Made by a program: the position numbers and the translations under genes. Below the pieces are notes generated by a model. It made no database searches. It was not told the DNA's origin and saw only the letters and a list, made by a program, of their open reading frames with translations. Source: Pedobacter sp. UBA5917 (lineage in GTDB: Bacteria; Bacteroidota; Bacteroidia; Sphingobacteriales; Sphingobacteriaceae). Taken from it: 31,982 nucleotides of DNA. Positions 1 through 7,432 of this stretch are shown here, one piece after another; the stretch's first letter is position 1, and each line of letters begins with the position of its first letter. Location of the stretch: contig NZ_DJDT01000133.1 in NCBI RefSeq assembly GCF_002432345.1, positions 1 through 31,982 on the forward strand, given 5' to 3'.

Positions 1-513
1 GCCGTTAAACAGAGAGAGGCAATGGCTTTTTTTGATCAGCAGCTTTTTACCACCCCTACCTGGTTGCTTGATAAAAACATCCTTGATAACACAGGCCGCG
101 ATCCCATTTATGTGATTACCTTGTTACAGGTACCGGTTATCAACCAGATTTTAAGCAATGCCACGCTTAACAAACTGATCACAGCCGAAGCCATTGACGG
201 AGCCGATGCCTATAAGATCACCGATTTAATGGCAGATTTAAATGCCTCGGTCTTTTCTGAACTTAAAACGAATACAGCGGTAGATGTTTACCGCCGCAAC
301 CTGCAAAAAAATTACCTGGCCAGGCTAATTGCCATTGTAAGTGGTCCTGGTGCAAATGCATCCAATAATGATGTAAGCTCGGTTGTTAAAAGTGAGTTAA
401 AAGCACTCGCTGTTTCAATCAAAAAAGCGGGATCAAATGCCAACGGACAAACAAAAGCCCATTTGGATGATCTTGCCGACCGTATTGATACAGCTTTAAA
501 AGCTAAAGAGTAA
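1..513 (+). CDS. C-terminal end of a zinc-dependent metalloprotease (DUF4953/DUF5117 family), 5' end outside window
   Basis: The reading frame is open from base 1 with no stop before the first ATG at 22, so this is the last 170 residues of a longer protein and not a 163-residue gene. The visible part reads like the C-terminal region of the large secreted zinc metalloproteases common in Bacteroidota (usually over 800 residues): a segment around QQLFTTPTWLL, then a helical stretch, then DVYRRNLQKNYLARL, which resembles the YRRNLQRAY-type motif near the end of that family. The zinc-binding HExxH motif would lie upstream and cannot be seen. The gene ends just before a strong terminator. The family is recalled from sequence resemblance; that the gene is partial is seen directly. 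Confidence 0.7.
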   Translation, partial: AVKQREAMAFFDQQLFTTPTWLLDKNILDNTGRDPIYVITLLQVPVINQILSNATLNKLITAEAIDGADAYKITDLMADLNASVFSELKTNTAVDVYRRNLQKNYLARLIAIVSGPGANASNNDVSSVVKSELKALAVSIKKAGSNANGQTKAHLDDLADRIDTALKAKE

Positions 514-564
514 GCTGGTGATCAGCTAAAATACGCTGCACAGAAAAGTTTTGCGTATAAAATT

Positions 565-603
565 AAAAAGCCTTTAAATCTTTCGATTTAAAGGCTTTTT
601 TTG
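565..603. terminator. Bidirectional intrinsic terminator between convergent genes
   Basis: A perfect 16-bp stem (565-580 with 585-600) with a TTTC loop. It is flanked by an A-tract on the left and a T-tract on the right, so it can stop transcription from both directions. It lies 52 bases after the metalloprotease stop and about 80 bases beyond the end of the oppositely oriented DUF808 gene. Confidence 0.85.
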
Positions 604-683
604 TGTTTAAACTACAGTGTCATGAATTTAGGCTATCAGTTAACCAGTTTTCCGATTCTTTAAAGCATCTGTCAGGTTTTGCA

Positions 684-1556
684 TTAGGCTTTACGCTTAA
701 AAAGCTGAACGATCTTTTTGGCTGCCATTGCAAAGGCAACAGCCAATAATCCGGCAACTAAACCGGCACCAAACTCTTTTATTATCGAAGGCACACCAGG
801 TAAAAGGTGATGCATGAAATCAATATTGTGTACGAAAATTCCACCCGAAACAAGTATCAATGCTATTGTTCCCACCACGCTTAAAACTTTTATCACGATG
901 GGAAGCGACGAAACCAGTAATCTGCCCAGGGCTGAAAATGCTCCTTTTCCATTCGAACGTTTAATCAGCTTATATCCGGCATCATCCATCCTAACAATTA
1001 TGGCCACAATTCCATAAACCCCTACCGTGGCCAGAATCGCTATAATCGAAACAGTTACAATCTGTAAGGTAATGCTTTCTTCCAGCACGCTGCCAAGAGC
1101 GATGATTACAATTTCGATAGAAAGAATAAAATCTGTAGTAATAGCAGATCTAACCTTTATCTTTTCCGCATCCTTATCCTCCTGTAAAACCTCTGCAGTT
1201 TCCTGATGGGTATCTGCGGAACGATGAAAAAGATATTCTACAATCTTTTCAACCCCTTCATAAGCGAGGTATATCCCTCCCAGTACCAGAATTATTTTTA
1301 TGGCCACCGGAAAAAACACATTCAGCAACAGTGCAATGGGAACAATAATAAGTTTATTCACGAATGAGCCCTTGGTAATCGCCCATAACACCGGAAGTTC
1401 CCTTGATGAGAGGAAACCTGTTGATTTTTCGGCATTAACGGCAAGATCATCGCCCAATATTCCGGCTGTTTTTTTTGCAGCAAGTTTTGCACTTACCGCA
1501 ACATCATCCATTAAAGCACCTATATCGTCTAAAACAGCAAAAAAACCTGAAGCCAT
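684..1556 (-). CDS. DUF808 family (YedI-like) inner-membrane protein
   Basis: A 290-residue polytopic membrane protein. The N-terminus MASGFFAVLDDIGALMDDVA followed by AAKKTAGILGDDLAVNAE matches the conserved start of the DUF808/YedI family. Several hydrophobic segments follow: after FVNKLIIVPIALLLNVF, around IKIILVLGGIYLAYEGVEK, and at least four more to the C-terminus, which ends in a lysine/arginine-rich tail. The frame extends eight codons further to a TTG at 1580, but the ATG at 1556 is the better start because the family begins there. The molecular function of DUF808 is unknown; a transporter role has only been guessed. The gene is alone on its strand and shares an intergenic region of about 260 bp with the divergent GH92 gene. 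Confidence 0.85.
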   Translation of the reverse strand: MASGFFAVLDDIGALMDDVAVSAKLAAKKTAGILGDDLAVNAEKSTGFLSSRELPVLWAITKGSFVNKLIIVPIALLLNVFFPVAIKIILVLGGIYLAYEGVEKIVEYLFHRSADTHQETAEVLQEDKDAEKIKVRSAITTDFILSIEIVIIALGSVLEESITLQIVTVSIIAILATVGVYGIVAIIVRMDDAGYKLIKRSNGKGAFSALGRLLVSSLPIVIKVLSVVGTIALILVSGGIFVHNIDFMHHLLPGVPSIIKEFGAGLVAGLLAVAFAMAAKKIVQLFKRKA

Positions 1557-1817
1557 ATCCTTATCTAATTGGGCATGCAAAATACCAAATCAATCTTAAT
1601 CTGAAAGAAAAACATCAAAAGATTCAATAAAAACCTGCATTACCCACAACTAAGAAAAAAATAAGTGCAGGATATTAAATCCAGGAAATACCTAAAAGAA
1701 ATGATACATATTCGTTTTAATAAATCGTTTTACTAACTTGCTTTCCAAATCAAATATCCCATAGGTGAAAATAACCGGAATCAAAAAGTATGATACTTGT
1801 GGGTTTATGGCAAAAAC

Positions 1818-4088
1818 ATGAAAAAATTCTTTTACACATTATTAAGCTGCATTATACCGATCGCGTTTTTTACCGGTACGGCCGATGCCCAGATCAAAAA
1901 ACAACCTGTAGATTACGTAAATCCCTATATCGGGAACATCAGCCATCTGCTTGTCCCTACCTATCCTACTGTACATTTGCCCAATAGTTTGTTAAGGGTA
2001 TACCCCGAACGGGATAATTTCACGGCCAATACCATAAACGGTTTACCGTTGGTTATTACCAGCCACAGGGGAAGTTCTGCCTTTAACCTGAGTCCTTTCC
2101 AGGGCGATCTGAAAAACACCAGCGCCACCATGGCCTATGGTTATGATAATGAAATCATCAAACCCTATTATTATGAGGTAGATCTGGACGACTATGGCAT
2201 TAATGTTCGGTTTGCTCCCTCGCACCAATCGGGAATATACGACATCAACTTTTCAAAATCCGGTCCCGCATACCTGATCCTGAACACCAGAAACGGTGAA
2301 CTGTCGGTTAATGAAAATGTGGTAAGCGGATTTCAGAAACTGGGCAATAACACCAAAGTTTATATTTATTTCCAGACCGATTTATCACCCCTTGAGGCCG
2401 GCAAACAAAAAAATGGTCAAATTGATTCAAAAGATCAGTCCACTTCAGGCCAGAATGCTTACCTGACATTAAAATATCCGGCCAGCACAAAAAAGATCAA
2501 GGCCCGTTACGGCATATCATTTATCAGTGTAGAACAGGCAAAACAGAACCTTAACAGGGAAATAAAGGATTATGAGCTGGATAAAGTGGCTCAAAACGGC
2601 AGAAATATATGGAACCAAACCCTTGGAAAAATTGCGGTAGAGGGAACGGATGAAACGGCCAAAACCATTTTTTATACCTCACTGTACCGCACCTACGAGC
2701 GCATGATCAGTTTATCAGAAGACGGGCGGTATTTTAGTGCTTTTGACGGCAAAGTCCACAATGATAACGGCACTCCTTTTTTTACCGACGACTGGATCTG
2801 GGATACCTACAGGGCAACACATCCGCTGCGCGTGATCATTGAGCCCAAAATGGAAGGCAATATGATTAATTCTTACCTCCGCATGGCCCAGCAGATGAAC
2901 GACCATTGGATGCCCACTTTTCCCGAAGTTACCGGCGATAGCCGCAGGATGAACAGTAACCATGGCGTGGCAACCATAATTGATGCCTATAACAAAGGCC
3001 TCCGGAGTTTTAACCTCGAAGAAGCATATCAATATTGTAAGGCCGGGATCACTGAAAAAACACTGTCGCCATGGTCGGCAAAAAAAGCAGGTGCTTTAGA
3101 TCAGTTTTTTAAAGATAAGGGATACTTCCCCGCATTGCCTCCCGGAGAAAAAGAAACCGCACCAGAGGTTCATGGTTTCGAAAAGCGCCAACCCATAGCG
3201 GTAACTTTGGGTACGGTTTACGATGAGTGGTGCCTGGGCAACATTGCCCAGCAACTTGGCAAAACCGATGAAGCTCAATATTTTTTAGAGAAAAGTAAAA
3301 GCTACCACACCGTGTTTAATCCAGATACCAAATTCTTTCATCCTAAAGACATTGATGGCAAATTTATCCAACCTTTGGATTACCGCTTTTCGGGTGGATT
3401 GGGCGCAAGGGAAACATACGATGAAAACAACGGCTGGCTTTACCGTTGGGATGTGTTGCACAATATAGGCGATCTGGTTGATATGATAGGCGGAAAACAG
3501 GCATTTGTGGATGAACTGGAAAAAATGTATGATACGCCGTTGGGAAAAAGCAGGTTTGATTTTTATTCCCAATTGCCAGACCATACCGGTAATGTTGGAC
3601 AGTTTTCTATGGGCAACGAACCGGCCATGCATATCCCCTATCTTTATAATTATGCCGGCCAACCATGGCGTACCCAAAAACGTGTGCGCAGTTTACTTTC
3701 CCAGTGGTTCCGTAACGATTTGATGGGTATTCCAGGTGATGAAGATGGCGGAGGGCTAACCTCTTTTGTGGTGTTTTCGCAAATGGGTTTCTATCCAATT
3801 ACCCCGGGCATTCCGATGTATGTTATCGGCAGCCCTACATTTTCTAACGTAAAACTGGATATCGGGAATGGCAGGAAATTCGAAATAACATGTTTGAATT
3901 ATGCACCTGAAAATAAGTATATACAATCGGCAAAGCTAAACGGCCAGGTTTGGAATAAATCGTGGTTTTCGCACGAGGATTTAATGAAAGGCGGAAAACT
4001 GGAGCTCACCATGGGTAAACGCCCGAATAAATTATGGGCATCGGCCGAAAGTTCGATCCCTCCTTCTTTTAAAATGCCTGCAAAGTAA
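1818..4088 (+). CDS. Secreted GH92 family glycosidase (putative alpha-1,2-mannosidase)
   Basis: A 756-residue exported enzyme of glycoside hydrolase family 92, a calcium-dependent exo-alpha-mannosidase family that is plentiful in Bacteroidota. The ATG at 1818 begins MKKFFYTLLSC, a typical signal peptide with likely cleavage after TADA. An in-frame TTG seven codons upstream is unlikely to be the start. Family marks in order: VDYVNPYIGN at the mature N-terminus, FFTDDWIWDTYRATHPL, a GNEPAMHIPYLYNYAG motif in the (alpha/alpha)6 domain, and GIPGDEDGGGLTSFVVFSQM, matching the region that carries the catalytic base acids. The length is normal for the family. There is no SusC/SusD pair or other CAZyme nearby, so this is not a standard polysaccharide-utilization locus. 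The exact linkage it cleaves cannot be read from sequence. Confidence 0.88.
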   Translation: MKKFFYTLLSCIIPIAFFTGTADAQIKKQPVDYVNPYIGNISHLLVPTYPTVHLPNSLLRVYPERDNFTANTINGLPLVITSHRGSSAFNLSPFQGDLKNTSATMAYGYDNEIIKPYYYEVDLDDYGINVRFAPSHQSGIYDINFSKSGPAYLILNTRNGELSVNENVVSGFQKLGNNTKVYIYFQTDLSPLEAGKQKNGQIDSKDQSTSGQNAYLTLKYPASTKKIKARYGISFISVEQAKQNLNREIKDYELDKVAQNGRNIWNQTLGKIAVEGTDETAKTIFYTSLYRTYERMISLSEDGRYFSAFDGKVHNDNGTPFFTDDWIWDTYRATHPLRVIIEPKMEGNMINSYLRMAQQMNDHWMPTFPEVTGDSRRMNSNHGVATIIDAYNKGLRSFNLEEAYQYCKAGITEKTLSPWSAKKAGALDQFFKDKGYFPALPPGEKETAPEVHGFEKRQPIAVTLGTVYDEWCLGNIAQQLGKTDEAQYFLEKSKSYHTVFNPDTKFFHPKDIDGKFIQPLDYRFSGGLGARETYDENNGWLYRWDVLHNIGDLVDMIGGKQAFVDELEKMYDTPLGKSRFDFYSQLPDHTGNVGQFSMGNEPAMHIPYLYNYAGQPWRTQKRVRSLLSQWFRNDLMGIPGDEDGGGLTSFVVFSQMGFYPITPGIPMYVIGSPTFSNVKLDIGNGRKFEITCLNYAPENKYIQSAKLNGQVWNKSWFSHEDLMKGGKLELTMGKRPNKLWASAESSIPPSFKMPAK

Positions 4089-4148
4089 CATACACGGCAT
4101 TATTTGTCTGTCCGGATGCTTAAAATAATGAAGTTATTTAAAAAATCT

Positions 4149-4183
4149 CCAAAATCCCCGATCATGATGGTCGGGAATTTTGG
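4149..4183. terminator. Stem-loop after the GH92 gene, possible terminator
   Basis: A 13-bp stem with one mismatch (4149-4161 with 4171-4183) and a 9-base loop, 60 bases after the GH92 stop and between convergent genes. The T-tract after it is short, so termination is plausible but not certain. Nothing else is recognised between 4089 and 4328. Confidence 0.4.
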
Positions 4184-4328
4184 TTTCTGGCAGCATTGTA
4201 CCCACGTGCCTAACCTTTCGTTTCAGACAAAAATCAGCTTCCTCAAAAAGAGGATTCAATTCAGTTATCCATCACGGTATAAAAACTTATTTTTTTATTA
4301 ATGCGCTTCAATCGAGAATAATTTCAGC

Positions 4329-6389
4329 CTACTTTCCGAGTACAATCTTCCTGATCAGATAATTATCTTCATCAGCCACGTACAATACCGTTCCGTCCGA
4401 ATTCAGTGCCAAGGCCCCCGGATGATTGAATTTTGCAGCAAGCGCCACTCCGTCAGAGTAACCTGCCACGCCGGAACCTGCAATCGTCGTCACCATCCCC
4501 GAAGCACTAATCTTACGGATCAGGTGGTTATTCGAATCAGCTACATAAATATTACCCGCACCGTCCATGGCAATTCCACGCGGTCTGTTGAATGTGGCCA
4601 ACTCCAAAGTCCCATTTGTATTACCTGACAGCGGATAGTTGGCATACCCCCTTCTCCCGGCCAGCAAAGAAAAATAGTCCCCGTCATTTACCGATTTGCA
4701 AATGGTATTGTTTCCGCTATCCGCGACATATATATTTCCCTGCCCGTCAACAATCATCCCCGAAGGCTGGTCCCACATCCATCCGTTGCCAGAAGTTCCC
4801 CATGACTGGGCCAATGACTTGGGTCTGCCATTTTTATCAATCTTATATAAACTGCTATAGGAAACATCATTGCAATAGATATTACCTGATTTATCCAGAA
4901 CAACAACGCTTGGTTTAATGACAGTAATGGCGTAATCCCCTGGCACCTTATCCACTACTCCCGATGGGCTGATCTTCCTTATCAGGGCATTATTCCTGTC
5001 TGCTACAAAGATTTCACCATTATCATTGATAGCAAGCCCCATTGGTGCAGAAAACCTGGCATTCGCCCCTACTGCATCCAGGAAGCCAGCTTCTGTATTA
5101 CCCGCAAACACGTTCACATATCCTGTACCACTGATTCTCCTAATCATATTGTTATCCATATCGGAAACATAGATATTCCCCTGCCTATCCAGAACAATAC
5201 CTTCCGGACGGGAAAAATACACTTCAAGTGCCGCACCATCCACAGGACTAACATCACCATACAATGGCACTACGTCGGTTGAAGGCAGAACTTTCCTTAC
5301 CCTATGAGCTTCCGGTTCAGCCACATAAAGTCCCTTTTTTGCATCATAGCACAAAACCGCAGGATGGCTAAAGGCTGCGAGTGCAGCTTTTCCATTCACA
5401 TTTCCCTTTACTCCACTCCCTACATAATTTGACACAAGCCCAGAGGGACTAACCTTTCTGATCAGATGGTTCCATGAATCCGCAACCAATAGATCACCAG
5501 CTGAATCAAAAGTAATGCCAGACGGAAAATTAAAAGATGCAGCCTTCCCCATTCCATTTCCGCTCCCGATATTACCTGACCCTGCCACTGTAGACACCAG
5601 ACCACTCCCATCTACCTTTCTTATCCTCTGGTTTGTCCGCTCAGCTACATATAACACATCCCACTTATCAAAAGCCAGACTCAGTGATCCCTGAAAAAGT
5701 GCAGCAGTCCCTCTTCCATCCCTATAGCCACCCTGCAGAGAACCTGCAAAAGTCGTTACATTACCGTTTAAATCAATCTTCCGGATCTCGCTACTAAAAT
5801 CCGAGACATAAACTTCCCCCTTGGAATTGACCGCGATACTATAAGGCGAAGAAAAAGAAGCGCTTGCTGCAGGACCATCAATCACGGCAACTTTACCGTT
5901 ACCGGCAAAACTACTCACATTTCCATCCATATCGATCTTCCTGATCATGCAGTTACCATCCGCCACCAGGATATTGCCCTGTAAGTCCAACGCCATACCC
6001 TCGGGACGGGAGAAAAGCGCTGCACTGCCTTTACCGTTCCTAATTCCTTCTGCGCCTGTAAGGCTACCTGCAAACAAACTCACTTTTCCATCCACGGAAA
6101 TCTTACGGATACAATTCTTTACAATATCGCTGAGGAATATACTCCCATCAGCTGCAACCACCATACCCGATGTCGAGGTTAAAAACATTTCATCCGAAAC
6201 ATATTTACCCGCTATGGTACTCACCACCGAAAGCTGGGCCGTAGGCTGGCTATTGTCTGGAGGTTGGTTATTGTCAGGTGGTAGTACCTTTTCTTTACAA
6301 CTGAACATCGAAACTGTTAAAAATATCGTTGCTGCAAAAGCAGTGGGATTTTTAACAAAAAAAAACAATCTGGAGCGTTTTATAAACAT
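4329..6389 (-). CDS. NHL-repeat beta-propeller lipoprotein
   Basis: A 686-residue protein with an N-terminal hydrophobic segment ending in a lipobox (MFSC, Cys31), so it is probably a lipoprotein processed by signal peptidase II. A low-complexity PPDNNQPPDNSQP linker follows. The rest consists of about 12 NHL-type repeats of 50-60 residues, of the form PxGIAxDxxGNIYVADxxNHxIRKIxxxGxVxTxAGxG. The last copies are the most regular. Twelve repeats would fit two six-bladed propellers. Such proteins are usually binding or scaffold modules on the cell surface; I see no catalytic signature and cannot name a ligand. It converges on the GH92 gene and has its own promoter at 6441-6448. A link with GH92 is possible but unproven. 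Confidence 0.8.
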   Translation of the reverse strand: MFIKRSRLFFFVKNPTAFAATIFLTVSMFSCKEKVLPPDNNQPPDNSQPTAQLSVVSTIAGKYVSDEMFLTSTSGMVVAADGSIFLSDIVKNCIRKISVDGKVSLFAGSLTGAEGIRNGKGSAALFSRPEGMALDLQGNILVADGNCMIRKIDMDGNVSSFAGNGKVAVIDGPAASASFSSPYSIAVNSKGEVYVSDFSSEIRKIDLNGNVTTFAGSLQGGYRDGRGTAALFQGSLSLAFDKWDVLYVAERTNQRIRKVDGSGLVSTVAGSGNIGSGNGMGKAASFNFPSGITFDSAGDLLVADSWNHLIRKVSPSGLVSNYVGSGVKGNVNGKAALAAFSHPAVLCYDAKKGLYVAEPEAHRVRKVLPSTDVVPLYGDVSPVDGAALEVYFSRPEGIVLDRQGNIYVSDMDNNMIRRISGTGYVNVFAGNTEAGFLDAVGANARFSAPMGLAINDNGEIFVADRNNALIRKISPSGVVDKVPGDYAITVIKPSVVVLDKSGNIYCNDVSYSSLYKIDKNGRPKSLAQSWGTSGNGWMWDQPSGMIVDGQGNIYVADSGNNTICKSVNDGDYFSLLAGRRGYANYPLSGNTNGTLELATFNRPRGIAMDGAGNIYVADSNNHLIRKISASGMVTTIAGSGVAGYSDGVALAAKFNHPGALALNSDGTVLYVADEDNYLIRKIVLGK

Positions 6390-6440
6390 ACAATTAATGA
6401 TAATCGGATTGGAATTGATCAGATAACGCTATTGGCGGTA

Positions 6441-6448
6441 CAAATTTA
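6441..6448 (-). promoter_or_regulatory. -7 box of the NHL lipoprotein promoter
   Basis: The minus strand reads TAAATTTG, a perfect match to the Bacteroidota -7 consensus TAnnTTTG, 52 bases before the ATG. The expected -33 position holds TTTT rather than TTTG, so the match is one-sided. Confidence 0.5.
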
Positions 6449-6511
6449 GTCAACAAAAGAAATAGAAAAATAGGCGTCCAGGATGAAACAGGATGGTTCG
6501 GAAAGAACAGC

Positions 6512-6688
6512 TTAGCTAAAGAAGCCAGAGAAACGGAGAGAAAGCGTTTGGTCATGGCCCCAATATAATAATTTCCCTGTAAAATACTTACCATCGACGG
6601 TAATTTTCGCATAAATTGGCGCTTTGCCGTTTACCTCATTTTCCCGCTTTAAATAAAATGAGAGGGCAAAAGTGTGCTGAGATTTCAT
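6512..6688 (-). pseudogene. Truncated tyrosine recombinase/integrase (N-terminal arm-binding domain only)
   Basis: The frame starts at an ATG (6688) with a strong GGAGG ribosome binding site eight bases upstream. Its first 34 residues, beginning MKSQHTFALSFYLKR and including GKAPIYAKITVDGK, are typical of the arm-DNA-binding domain that starts Bacteroidota phage-type integrases. Similarity stops near 6586, after VDGK; the frame then runs through unrelated residues to a stop at 6512. A full integrase has about 400 residues, and no core-binding or catalytic Arg/His/Tyr domain appears anywhere in the window. It lies just beyond the 3' end of the tRNA-Pro genes, a usual place for such integrases. 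I read it as the remnant of an excised or decayed integrative element. Confidence 0.7.
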
Positions 6689-6707
6689 AAAATTTCCTCC
6701 TAAGCTG

Positions 6708-6850
6708 AGCACCTATTCTAGCACCTGGAAAATAGTAAAAAAGCCAAGTGATAGCAAAATGGTGCAAAATATTTTTTAGTGATTGAAAAAAATATGCGAC
6801 TCAGAAATTTACAATGATAGAAATAAGATTTTAGTGCTAGAATAGGTGCT
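6708..6850. repeat. 17-bp perfect inverted repeat upstream of the integrase remnant
   Basis: AGCACCTATTCTAGCAC (6708-6724) recurs as its exact reverse complement at 6834-6850, with 109 bases between. The core word TAGCACC also appears at 6720-6726 and 6868-6874. The left arm is 20 bases upstream of the integrase start codon. The arrangement resembles arm-type binding sites of an integrase or excisionase, or an autoregulatory operator. Apart from the pseudogene and this repeat, 6449-6895 holds nothing I recognise. Confidence 0.6.
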
Positions 6851-6895
6851 AAATACTTTGATTTTTTTAGCACCAGATTGATATGAGATAAAAAC

Positions 6896-6931
6896 AAAAA
6901 ACCCTCTAATCAATTGATTTAGAGGGTTTTT
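6896..6931 (-). terminator. Intrinsic terminator of the tRNA operon
   Basis: A stem of about 17 bp with one bulged A and an AATT loop centred on TCAATTGA, flanked by A- and T-tracts. On the minus strand it comes 25 bases after the last tRNA-Pro, so it is the natural end of the Ser-Pro-Pro transcript. Confidence 0.8.
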
Positions 6932-6955
6932 GACGGATTTTAAATCCTTTTTTCG

Positions 6956-7029
6956 TCGGGATGGCAGGATTCGAACCTACGACCTCCACATCCCAAATGT
7001 GGCGCGATACCGGGCTACGCTACATCCCG
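6956..7029 (-). tRNA. tRNA-Pro (UGG anticodon), copy 2 in the transcript
   Basis: A 74-base cloverleaf: acceptor stem CGGGATG/CATCCCG, anticodon stem CCACA/TGTGG around the loop TTTGGGA giving anticodon TGG, and T-arm GTAGGTTCGAATCCTGC. The discriminator base is A and CCA is not encoded. It is identical to the copy at 7089-7162. Confidence 0.95.
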
Positions 7030-7088
7030 AACTTTGGTATCGATCTTTTTTTATTTGTATCCTGTTTTTAAAGTGGATAAACTTTTAG

Positions 7089-7162
7089 TCGGGATGGCAG
7101 GATTCGAACCTACGACCTCCACATCCCAAATGTGGCGCGATACCGGGCTACGCTACATCCCG
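7089..7162 (-). tRNA. tRNA-Pro (UGG anticodon), copy 1 in the transcript
   Basis: The same 74-base sequence as the tRNA at 6956-7029. Identity extends past the gene: 95 bases (6955-7049 and 7088-7182) match exactly at an offset of 133, which shows a recent tandem duplication that included the 5' leader. Confidence 0.95.
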
Positions 7163-7264
7163 AACTTTGGTATCGATCTTTTATTTAACCTTATTTCTAA
7201 GGGATGGCAAAGATATGGATTTTATTGGGTTTTCCATTTTTTTTACCAACTTTTTTTATTTCAG

Positions 7265-7351
7265 CGGTGAGGGCGGGATTCGAACCCGCGGTACCGTTAC
7301 CAGTACGACAGTTTAGCAAACTGTTCCTTTCGGCCTCTCAGGCACCTCACC
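7265..7351 (-). tRNA. tRNA-Ser (GCU anticodon)
   Basis: An 87-base class II tRNA: acceptor stem GGTGAGG/CCTCACC, anticodon stem ACAGT/ACTGT with loop TTGCTAA giving GCT, a long variable arm as expected for serine, and discriminator G. CCA is not encoded. It is the first gene of the three-tRNA operon. Confidence 0.95.
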
Positions 7352-7396
7352 TTTCAACCTCCTTTTTCCGCCCTACCGGCGTTGTTTTGAGGTCTG

Positions 7397-7426
7397 CAAA
7401 TATAGTAAAACAAGTTATTCTGCAAA
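7397..7426 (-). promoter_or_regulatory. Promoter of the tRNA-Ser/Pro/Pro operon
   Basis: The minus strand has TTTG (7426-7423), 18 bases, then TATATTTG (7404-7397), a perfect Bacteroidota -33/-7 pair. It lies 46 bases before tRNA-Ser and just after the stop codon of the pgpH-like gene. Confidence 0.7.
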
Positions 7427-7432
7427 AAAAAA

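Noticed and set aside
1797..1818. An upstream TTG start for the GH92 gene adding seven residues
   Set aside because: The ATG at 1818 begins a perfect signal peptide (MKKFF...), so the extension is unlikely.
4329..6389. NHL repeats as a DNA-level tandem array prone to expansion
   Set aside because: The repeats are similar in protein pattern but diverged in DNA, so recombination between them is not specially likely.
6394..6612. A 72-codon minus-strand frame next to the integrase remnant
   Set aside because: Checked as a possible frameshifted continuation of the integrase. It shows none of the integrase core motifs and overlaps the NHL gene promoter.
7034..7270. A 78-codon open frame on the + strand containing GMAGFEPTTSTSQM
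   Set aside because: It is the antisense reading of the tRNA-Pro gene at 7089-7162; such phrases are a known artefact of tRNA loci.
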